A stretch of 64,000 nucleotides of DNA from Cyclobacteriaceae bacterium (GTDB lineage Bacteria; Bacteroidota; Bacteroidia; Cytophagales; Cyclobacteriaceae). The position numbers and the translations under genes were made by a program. Positions 8,248 through 17,400 of this stretch are shown here, piece after piece; the stretch's first letter is position 1, and the number at the start of each line of letters is the position of its first letter. The stretch lies in contig JAEUTZ010000002.1 of assembly GCA_016787725.1 (NCBI GenBank), positions 62,001 to 126,000 on the forward strand. The letters run 5' to 3'. The notes beneath the pieces are model-generated. The model was not told the DNA's origin, searched no databases, and worked only from the letters and a program-made list of their open reading frames with translations.

Positions 8248-8388
8248 ATCCAGAGCGGATAGCGGTGCTGTTTTTCATTTGAACCTGCGCCCTTGGTTTG
8301 GAGTACTCTATATTAGGAAACCAGACTAAGCGAAGGATCCCCTCAATCGAAGCCAGTTATCCGGCACGCTATCAGGGGGATCCTTCGC
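8248..8388. repeat. Dispersed intergenic repeat, copy 2, with 13-bp inverted repeat
   Basis: This is the second copy of the element at 1287. It begins ATCCAGAGCGGAT (8248-8260) and contains GCGAAGGATCCCCTC (8330-8344). Its end is a perfect 13-bp inverted repeat, GCGAAGGATCCCC (8330-8342) against GGGGATCCTTCGC (8376-8388), enclosing 33 nt. It may act as a transcription terminator or be a REP-like mobile repeat. The remainder of this 319-nt gap (8389-8513) shows nothing. Confidence 0.7.
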
Positions 8389-8513
8389 GCCACCCTCACA
8401 CCCGCCCCGGCTCTGGATTGGTTTAAACCTTTTATGTTTGACAGGAGTAAAAAGAAAAACCCCAACACAACGTCAGGGTCTTTCCGGTTTAGGTTTAGGG
8501 AAAAGTCTTAGTC

Positions 8514-8861
8514 TTAATCCCACTTCAGCTCCGAGTTCACGGGCTTGGCTTCGTGCTCTTCGCGGTCGTGGTGGTCAAAGGCGTTGAAGTCCACTTCGGG
8601 CATCAACTCCGTTTTCACATGGTTCACGGTGTTGTTCAAGGCTTCCACAAACTTGTTAAAATCTTCCTTGTAAAGAAAGATCTTATGCTTCTCGTAGGTA
8701 AAGCCTTCATCGTCCTTGTTATACCGCTTTTTGCTTTCGGTAATGGTCAGGTAGTAATCGTTCGAGCGTGTTGACTTCACATCGAAGAAGTAGGTACGTT
8801 TGCCCGCCTTCACTTTCTCGGAGAATATCTCTTCTCGTCCGTTTGTCTTGTTCTCTTCCAC
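8514..8861 (-). CDS. DUF3276 (PUR family) nucleic-acid-binding protein
   Basis: A 115-residue protein of the PUR/DUF3276 family, which is nearly universal in Bacteroidota and related to eukaryotic Pur-alpha single-stranded nucleic-acid-binding proteins. The core is EIFSEKVKAGKRTYFFDVK, then DYYLTITESKKR and HKIFLYKEDFNKF, giving the beta-beta-beta-beta-alpha PUR repeat. The C-terminal 30 residues are acidic (DHHDREEHEAK). The start is GTG; no in-frame ATG lies between it and the upstream stop. It is transcribed away from the DUF58 gene. Its cellular role is poorly defined. Confidence 0.9.
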   Translation of the reverse strand: MEENKTNGREEIFSEKVKAGKRTYFFDVKSTRSNDYYLTITESKKRYNKDDEGFTYEKHKIFLYKEDFNKFVEALNNTVNHVKTELMPEVDFNAFDHHDREEHEAKPVNSELKWD

Positions 8862-9009
8862 AGATTCTGAATTTTAGTTAGGTTTTTGGGTAAAAATGGT
8901 TAAATCGAAGGTAGTAACTTAAAGTTTCAATGCAAAAAGTCCGGTTGGCTTTTACAAACAAATTGTTCACGGAACCGGGTACAAGGGGCTTAAATTCATA
9001 GAATTTCGA

Positions 9010-9921
9010 ATGGCAGGGATCAAGATCGAAGACATCCGGCTTACCGCAAGCCTGGAAATGCTGGCCAAACAATTGGTGGAGGGGTTTATTACCGGCTTGC
9101 ATAAGTCGCCCTACCATGGCTTTTCCGTTGAGTTTGCCGAACACCGGCTTTATAATGAAGGGCAGAGCACACGGCACATTGACTGGAAAGTTTTTGCGCG
9201 TACGGACCGGCTCTATACCAAGCAATATGAGGAAGAAACCAACCTGCGGTGTGTGATTGCGCTCGATTGCTCCTCCTCCATGTACTATCCTAAAGATACC
9301 CTTCAGAAAATCCGCTTCAGCATTTATTCGGCTGCCGCCCTCGCTTACCTGCTCAACAAACAGCGCGATGCCGTAGGCTTGTGCCTGTTCTCCGATACCA
9401 TCGAAGAGATGACGCCCATTCGCTCTACCCCCACCCACCTCGATAAATTATTTACTCTGCTTGACAGGCGGTTGCGTGATGCGGGCGCAGCGAATAAGTC
9501 CACCCGCGTGGCCGAAGTGCTGCACGAAATTGCCGAGAAAACGCACAAGCGGTCGTTGGTGATTTTGTTCAGCGACATGTTTGAAGGCGGGGAAAACGAG
9601 GAAGACATATTTAAAGCCCTGCAACACCTGAAGCACAACAAGCACGAAGTGGTGCTCTTTCACGTTACCGATCACAACACCGAACTCGACTTTCAGTTTG
9701 AAGAAAAGCCGTACGAATTTATTGATCTGGAAAGTGGTGAGAAACTGATGCTCAACCCCTACGAGGTGAAAGACGAGTTTGTAAAACAATTGAAAGAGTA
9801 TCACCACAAGTTGAAGATGAAATGCAATCAACTGAAGATTGATTTCATTTCTGCCAACATCCAGGAAGGCTATAATGAGGTGCTGCAGGCGTACATGATC
9901 AAGCGCAGCAAGATGCGCTGA
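9010..9921 (+). CDS. DUF58 / von Willebrand A-like protein
   Basis: A 303-residue DUF58 protein. The family block EGQSTRHIDWKVFARTDRLY (residues 54-73) is followed by a von Willebrand A-like fold with a MIDAS motif in ALDCSSSMYY. No membrane segment is visible, so it is cytoplasmic. In many bacteria DUF58 genes pair with MoxR AAA+ chaperones, but no MoxR gene is present here. It ends at the same point where the ferredoxin gene ends: the two stop codons form the palindrome TGATCA. Confidence 0.88.
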   Translation: MAGIKIEDIRLTASLEMLAKQLVEGFITGLHKSPYHGFSVEFAEHRLYNEGQSTRHIDWKVFARTDRLYTKQYEEETNLRCVIALDCSSSMYYPKDTLQKIRFSIYSAAALAYLLNKQRDAVGLCLFSDTIEEMTPIRSTPTHLDKLFTLLDRRLRDAGAANKSTRVAEVLHEIAEKTHKRSLVILFSDMFEGGENEEDIFKALQHLKHNKHEVVLFHVTDHNTELDFQFEEKPYEFIDLESGEKLMLNPYEVKDEFVKQLKEYHHKLKMKCNQLKIDFISANIQEGYNEVLQAYMIKRSKMR

Positions 9922-10281
9922 TCAGGCTTGCAGTTGTTCGTTGTGTAACCAGGCTTTTTTAGCAGTCAATTCTTCTTTTGTTTCTACCATGTCAGGATCG
10001 GGCACACAGCAATCTACGGGACAAACAGCTGCACATTGGGGTTCTTCGTGAAAGCCGGTGCATTCGGTACACTTGCCGGAAACGATGTAATAGAATTCAT
10101 CCGATACCGGGGCCTGAGCCGATTTGGCATCGACCTGCGAGCCGTCTTCCAATTCCACGTGGGTGAGTGCAGTGCCTCCGGCCCAGTTCCATTCACGGCC
10201 ACCTTCGTAGATGGCCGTATTCGGGCATTCCGGCTCACAAGCCCCGCAGTTGATACACTCATCAGTTATCTTTATTGCCAT
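9922..10281 (-). CDS. 4Fe-4S dicluster ferredoxin
   Basis: A 119-residue ferredoxin. The first cluster ligands are Cys 9, 12, 15 and 19 ([11 protein letters not shown]). A second set lies in [13 protein letters not shown] followed by [10 protein letters not shown]. The long insertion between the two CxxC groups places it with the YfhL-type dicluster ferredoxins. It is divergent from the acyl-CoA reductase gene (102 nt between starts), a pairing consistent with supplying or accepting electrons in that metabolism, though this is inference. Confidence 0.9.
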   Translation of the reverse strand: MAIKITDECINCGACEPECPNTAIYEGGREWNWAGGTALTHVELEDGSQVDAKSAQAPVSDEFYYIVSGKCTECTGFHEEPQCAAVCPVDCCVPDPDMVETKEELTAKKAWLHNEQLQA

Positions 10282-10383
10282 CCTACGCTAAATTCAAAGG
10301 TTCTGACTTACTTTTACCACAAAAATACGTCACCAGAATCATCTGTCAAAACAGCAATACCCCCCTAATAGTTTAAGCCCTGA

Positions 10384-11397
10384 ATGAATTTAGCTGATCG
10401 CATCACCGCCTTTGCTTCGCTGGGTCAACGAATGGAAGCATTGACCGCCATGGAAATGGAAGCCATCACCGAAAGGGCACGCAATGAGAATGCCTGGTTT
10501 ACTCCCGAGTCGGTGACACTCGCATTCACCGGCATCCGTCATTTTCTTCATCGTACTGCGTTGGAGCAGTGGACAAGCCGTTACGCATTGGATGTAAACC
10601 CGACCAAATTGGTGGGCGTGGCGATGGCCGGAAACATTCCTTTGGTAGGCTTTCATGATTTTCTTTGCGTGCTGATGGCGGGACACCGGCTGATCGCCAA
10701 AAAAAGTTCGCAGGATGCTTACCTGATTACCCTATTGAGTGAGTGGCTGATTGACATTGAGCCGCGTTTCAAAGACCGCATACATTTTGAAGACCGGCTG
10801 AATGCTGCGCAGGCCATGATTGCAACCGGCAGCGACAATACCGCCCGGTACTTTGAATATTACTTTCGTCACCTTCCCTACATCATCCGCAAAAACCGGT
10901 CTTCGTGCGCGGTGCTGATGGGTGAAGAAGCTCCGGCTCTGCTGACAGAACTGGGCAAGGATGTGTTTACCTATTTCGGATTGGGCTGCCGCAACGTGAG
11001 CAAAGTGTACGTGCCCGAAGAGTATGACTTCTCCACCTTACTGCGTACGTGGGAAGGGTATGCCTCCATCATTCATCATCATAAATACAATAACAATTAC
11101 GAGTATCAGAAATCCATTTTGCTGGTGAATAGCACACCCTTTCTGGATAATGGTTTTGTTCTGGTTACCGCCAGCGACCGGTTGGTTTCGCCCATCTCTG
11201 TCTTGTTTTACGAAACGTATGCAAGTCAGGCCGACTTGAATGTTAAACTACAACAGCACGTGGATAAGATTCAGTGTATTGTTTCGGCCAACGGGTGGTA
11301 TGCCGGCAGCCTTGCGTTTGGTGCTGCACAATTGCCGGATGTTGGCGACTATGCCGACCGCATTGATACGATGAAGTTCCTGACGGAGTTGGTTTAG
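10384..11397 (+). CDS. LuxC-like acyl-CoA reductase
   Basis: A 337-residue protein of the LuxC/acyl-CoA reductase family, which reduces fatty acyl-CoA or acyl-ACP to the aldehyde with NADPH. Visible features are a nucleotide-binding-fold region (VGVAMAGNIPLVGFHDFL near residues 80-97) and the presumed catalytic cysteine in YFGLGCRNVSKVY (about residue 202). It is shorter than Vibrio LuxC (about 480 residues), as is usual in Bacteroidota. No luciferase or LuxE/D genes are near, so bioluminescence is not implied. It is divergent from the ferredoxin gene. Confidence 0.85.
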   Translation: MNLADRITAFASLGQRMEALTAMEMEAITERARNENAWFTPESVTLAFTGIRHFLHRTALEQWTSRYALDVNPTKLVGVAMAGNIPLVGFHDFLCVLMAGHRLIAKKSSQDAYLITLLSEWLIDIEPRFKDRIHFEDRLNAAQAMIATGSDNTARYFEYYFRHLPYIIRKNRSSCAVLMGEEAPALLTELGKDVFTYFGLGCRNVSKVYVPEEYDFSTLLRTWEGYASIIHHHKYNNNYEYQKSILLVNSTPFLDNGFVLVTASDRLVSPISVLFYETYASQADLNVKLQQHVDKIQCIVSANGWYAGSLAFGAAQLPDVGDYADRIDTMKFLTELV

Positions 11398-11414
11398 CGC
11401 ACCCGTAACGGGGA

Positions 11415-14400
11415 TTATTTCCCACGCATGATTTCAATCCAGCCGGTGTACGACTGATCGGAGGCTTTCAGTTTGTAGAAGTAGATGCCATCCACGATGT
11501 CGTCTCCGCTCCAATCATTTTTATAATCCGCAGACGAGTACACTTCTTTGCCCCAGCGGTTGGTGATCATTAGCTGCGAGTTGGGTGGCAGGTTGCGGAT
11601 CACAAGCAAATCGTTGGTGCCATCCCCATTGGGTGTAAACACATTGGGAATGAACAGCCCGCAGCCGAAGCTCGGCTCTTCGACAATCAGATCTTTGAAT
11701 GCCGACCGGGTGATGCCCACACAACCATTTACCAGCGATTGATCCTGGAAGAGTTGCACCTGATAGTTGCCAATAGCGAGACCACCAATTACAAAGGAAC
11801 TGCTGGCGGCCTGATCTTTTGTAATCAACCCTGTATGTACCACGGCACCATCTTGGTAGATCTCATAGGTAAAATCGGTATTGGCAGTTCCATTAAAATC
11901 GCCCAACGTAATGGAGCCCTCACTCACGATGCATTCATACCCCACGGTAAGAATATTGAAATCAACAAAGTCAGGCACCCCGGTAGGATCAATGGTAAAG
12001 TCACCCGTCTTGATACAAGCAGGATTCGTGTCATCGCCATAGGTAACGATGTAGGTATAGATGCCAGCCGGCAAGGCATTGAACACAAAATTGTTGAATT
12101 GCGTAGCCTGCACCGGGCCATCGATTTCAATCTTAACCCCGGTCAGGTTGACCAACGGAACAGCCGGATTGATATCAAACGTTACAGAGCCATCGGGTAT
12201 GGCCGCACCACAGGTAGCCAGCGTTGTTACGGGCACAATACTTACTGTGGCACAATTGTTAACCGGTGCACACAACGGATCGCCACTAGGCAGCACGGTT
12301 ACGTTAACCACCGTAGCAAGTTGTGCTGTACAGCTACCCAAGGTAGCCAGCACATTGAATGATGCATTGGCGGTAAGGGCTCCCGTGGGTAAATTAATCG
12401 TAGCGCCAGTTCCGTTTACAGCCGAGCCGATGGGACTGTTGTTGGTGTTATCCCGCAACTGATAACTCGCACCCACTACGGAATTAGCCACCTGAATAAC
12501 GGTGGTCGTGCCAAAGCAGATGGTGGGTGACAGCGAGGAAACACCAAGGGTAGCGTTGGGGGTTGCATTAACCGTAACCGTAGCGGTGGCCGTCAGTTCA
12601 GCCGAACACGTTCCGTTCGAGGCCAGGATATTATATACGGTGGTGGTGGTGAGATTTCCGGTGGGCAGGTCAATGGTTGCTCCGGTTCCGGCTACCGCAG
12701 TACCCACGGCACTATTATCGGCATCGTTTCTTAACTGATACGTAACACCTGCTTCTGAATTGGCCACCTGAATGTTGGTGCCATTGCCCGTGCATAGCGT
12801 TGGCGATTGAGCTGTCACCGCGAGGGCCAAGTTGATAGAGCCTGCTACAGTAACCGTAACCACCGTGGTTAACTGCACCGGTGTGCATACTCCGGAAGAG
12901 GCGAGCACGTTGAAACTGGTGGTAGCATTGAGCACCCCGGTTGACAATGAAATGGTAGCTCCATTCCCCAGAATAGGTGCTCCTACTGCACTGTCATCCG
13001 CATCGTTACGCAGTTGATAGTTCACGCCTGCTTCGGAGGCAGCAATGTCAATGGAAGCCGTGCCTCCGGTGCAAAGCGTTCCGGCCGGACCGGTAACCAC
13101 TAAACCAAGATTGGGATTTATATCGACTGCAACGGTAGCTGTTGCGGTTAATTCCAATGAACACGTGCCATTGTCTGCCAACACATTAAATACGGTGGCG
13201 GCTGTTAAATTACCAGTAGGCAAATTGATGGTCGCCCCGGTGCCGGCCACAGGCGCGCCAATGGTACTGTCGTCTGCATCATTGCGCAGCTGGTAGGTAA
13301 CTCCGGCAACGGAATTGGCAACCTGAATGTTGGTGGCGGAGCCGGAACAAACCGCTGCAGTTTGTGGGGTCACGCCCAGGGTCCCATCAATCACACCCAA
13401 CACAGTGACTGTTGCCGTTGCAGTTAATTGTACCGGGGCGCAAACACCACGCGTTGCCAGCACATTAAAGGTGGTGGAGGCTGTTAAGGCACCGGTCGGT
13501 AAAGCAAGTGTTACACCGGCTCCCGGTAGGGCAGCGCCAATCAAACTGTTATCGGCATTGTTTCTTAATTGATAGCTGACACCAGCTTCAGCATTGGCCA
13601 CTTCGATGGTGGTGGAACCACCCGAACAAAGCGGAGAGAGTGTAGCAGTTACCGGAAGCGTTATGGTGGGCACGTTATCCACGGTAACTGTAAGCGGTGC
13701 ACCCGCAGCGGTACCCGTACAGTTAGCATCGGAAACGCTTGTTACAGTGTACGTGGTCGTCAGCGTAGGTGCTACAGAAACATCGATTGTACTCGTTGGT
13801 GAATTTCCAGGGAACGTAGTGGTGCCGTCTGAATATTGGAAGGTCCATGGTCCCGTGCCGGTAAAGGTAAAGGTGATATTGGTGGATTGTCCATTGCAAA
13901 TGGCAGCGGGTCCTGTAACAGCAGCCGTGGGCAATTCATTCACAGTAAGTGTAACGGCTGTGCTTGTACTGGGGCAACCCGTGTTGGATTCTGTTACAAA
14001 GACTGTCGTGGTGGTGGCAGTTGCACTCGAAAATCCGAGTTGCACATTGGTGGGTGCTATCCCGGAAGTCAGCGCGGTAGTGAGTGCAGCATCACTGTAC
14101 CAGGTGTATGTACTGCCCCCATTGGGGGTGGTGATGGTAGGTGGGGTAATGGCATCGCCCACGCAATAGGTGTTGGGTGTGAACGTAACAGCCGGAGCGG
14201 CCGGAGTGGCATTCACCGTAAGTGTGATGGCGGTGGAAGGACCTTCGCAGCCGGGGCCTTTTGTTTCGGTGACGTACACTGTTTTGGTGGTGACTACTGC
14301 ACTGCTAAACCCTAGTTGAGCATTGGTAGGATTCGTACCGGTTGTCAACACGGTGGTTAGTCCGGCATCATCATACCAGGTATAGGTGCTTCCGCCCACG

Positions 14401-17400
14401 GGGGTAGTCACCACCGGAGGTGTGATGGTGTTGCCCACGCAATACGTGTTAGGTGTAAAGGTGATGGCGGGTGCCAACGGAATGTCCACCACGGTTATCG
14501 TTACAGAAGTAACAGGGCCATCGCAATTGTTGGAATTTGTTTCGGTAACAAACACGGTGGTGATATTGGCCGCAGCACTGCTGAAGCCCAACACCGCACT
14601 GGTTGGGTTGGAGCCCGTGGTGAGCAAGGTCGTTAAGGCGGCATCGCTATACCAGTTGTAGGTACTGCCGCCTACCGGAGTTGTTATGAACGGATCAATA
14701 ATCGCTTCACCCACACAAATTGTATTGGGCGTAAAGGTTACCCCCGGTGCCGCTGGAAGTGAATTGACGGTGAGCGTTACCGGAGTTGCCGGCCCGGTGC
14801 AATTACTGCTGGATGTTTCGGTAACAAATACGGTGGTAATGTTGGCTGCCGCAGTACTAAAGCCCAACACCCCACTGGCTGGGTTGGTACCGGTAGTTAT
14901 CAGGGTTGTTAATCCGGCATCGCTGTACCAGGTGTAGGTGCTGCCTCCGGTAGGTGTCGAGATGGCCGGATCAATGATGGTTGAACCAACACAATACGTA
15001 TTGGGTGTAAAAGTGACAGCCGGAGCCACCGGCACGGCATTGACAGTGAGCGTAACTGCGGTGGCTGAACTCACACAATTGCTGCTGCTTGTTTCGGTGA
15101 CAAACACCGTGGTGGTATTGGGCGCAGCGCTGCTAAAGTTTAATTGAAGATTCGTAGGTGTGGTGGTGGTGGCCAACAAACTTGTTAAGCCGGCATCGCT
15201 ATACCACCGGTAAGTGCTGCCGCCCACGGGCGAGGTAATGATGGGTGCACTGATGACCGCACCAACACAATAACTGCTGGGTGAAAAGGTAACTGCAGGG
15301 GCTGCGGGAATGGCGTTCACCGTAAGGGTTACCTGAGTAGCCGGACCTTCGCAATTGCTGGCGGTACGTTCCGTAACAAAAACCGAAGTAACGGTTGCCA
15401 CCGCATTGCTGAACCCTAAGGCTGCGTTGGATGGATTGGTGCCGGTAGTTAATAAGGTGGTTAACCCCACATCGGCATACCAACGATAGGTGCTTCCCCC
15501 AACGGGTGTTGTAATGACCGGAGGTGTGATCACATCCCCCACGCAAATGGTAGCGGGTGCAAAGGATACGGCCGGTGCTACCGGAGTTGCATTCACTGTA
15601 AGGGTGATGGCGGTGGCAGGTCCTTCGCAATTGGTGCCATTGGTTTCCGTTATAAATACCGTTTTGGTATTCACTGCCGCACTGCTAAACCCAAGCTGAA
15701 CATTGGTAGGATTGGTGCCGGTAGTGAGTGGTGTGGTCAGGCCCGCGTCATCGTACCAGGTATAGGTGCTTCCGCCAACCGGAGTGGTAACAGCCGGTGG
15801 TGTGATGGCATCCCCAACACAATATGTATTGGGTGTAAACGTGATGGCTGGAGCTGCCGGCACCGGATTAACAGTCAGTGTAACCGGTGTGGCTGGTCCC
15901 TCACAGGTACCGCTATTTGTTTCTGTAACAAACACCGTAGTCGTATTCGATGCCAGGCTGTTGAAGCCTAGTTGTGCGTTAGTGGGGTTGGTGCCTGTTG
16001 TCAGCAGGACCGATAAACTGATATCGCTATACCAGGTATAGGTGCTGCCGCCCACCGGTGCGGTAATGGTCGGTGCAATAATGGCTTCACCAACACAATA
16101 CGTATTGGGCGTAAAGGTAACGGCCGGGGCTACCGGTACGGCATTGACGGTAAGTGTTACTGACGTGGCTGGTCCTGTGCAATTGTTGCTCGAAGTTTCG
16201 GTAACAAAAACGGTCGTTACGTTTGCCGCAGCGCTGCTGAAACCCAACGCAGCATTGGTGGGGTTTGTTCCGGTAGTCAACAACGTGGTCAATCCTGCAT
16301 CGCTGTACCAATTATAGGTGCTGCCGCCTGTTGGAGTAGTAATCACCGGAGGAGTGATGGTATTACCAATGCAATAGAAGGTGGGTGTAAAGGTTACGGC
16401 TGGTGACACCGGAATGGGGTTCACCGTTAAAGTGACCGGGGTGGAAGGACCGGTGCAGTTGCTGCTGTTTGTCTCCGTTACAAATACGGTTGTGGTGTTG
16501 GGTGCCAGGCTGCTGAATCCCAGTTGAACATTAGTGGGTGCGGTACCGGTTGTCAACAACGTGGATAGCCCCGCATCGCTGTACCAACGGTAGGTACTTC
16601 CACCTACCGGTGCCGTAATGGTGGGTGGCGTGATTACCTGGTTCACACAATAACTGCTGGGTGAAAACGTCACTGCCGGAGCTGCCGGTATGGCATTCAC
16701 GGTTAAGGTAACGGTAGTAGCCGGACCCGTGCAATTGCTGCTGGTTGTTTCGGTAACAAAGACCGAAGTAACATTCGCAGCAAGACTGCTGAAGCCCAGA
16801 GCGCCATTGGTGGGATTGGTACCGGTAGTTAATAGAGTTAATAAGGTGGCATCGCTGTACCAACGATAGGTGCTGCCCCCCACAGGTGTGGTAATGGCTG
16901 GAGGTGTGATGAGATCATTTACACAATACGTGGATGGAGTGAATGTTACTGCGGGTGCGATGGGAACCGCATTCACCGTTAATGTGATGGGCGTAGCCGG
17001 CCCTTCGCAATTGGCTACGTTGGTCTCCGTTACATAGACGGTTTTTACATTGGCCACCAAACTGCTGAACCCGAGTTGCGCATTCGTGGGCGTTGTGCCA
17101 GTTGTCAGCACCGTTGATAAACTGACATCGCTGTACCAGGTATAGGTGCTGGTTCCGATGGGAGTGGTAATAAAAGGTGGTATGATGGCTTCATTCACAC
17201 AATAGAAACTCGGTGCGAAGGTTACACCCGGAGCCACCGGGTTGGCGTTTACGGTGAGGGTAATGGCGGTAGCCGGACCCGTACAGTTAAAACTGTTTGT
17301 CTCCGTTATGTAGACCGTAGTGACGTTGGCAGAGGCGCTGCTGAATCCCACCGCCCCGTTGGCGGGATTAGTTCCCGTGGTTAACAAGGTTCCTAACCCA

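Noticed and set aside
1287-8388. The two dispersed repeats as insertion sequences
   Set aside because: No transposase frame and no target-site duplication; better described as an intergenic repeat family.
8878-9438. Minus-strand open frame of 186 codons opposite the DUF58 gene
   Set aside because: It overlaps a clear DUF58 gene entirely and its translation resembles no protein.
10384-11397. A bioluminescence (lux) locus
   Set aside because: Only a LuxC-like reductase is present; luxA, luxB, luxD and luxE are absent.
12061-16317. Many plus-strand open frames of 60-190 codons inside the adhesin gene
   Set aside because: They recur with the 276-nt period and are opposite-strand shadows of the repeated domain code; they have no start signals or independent family resemblance.
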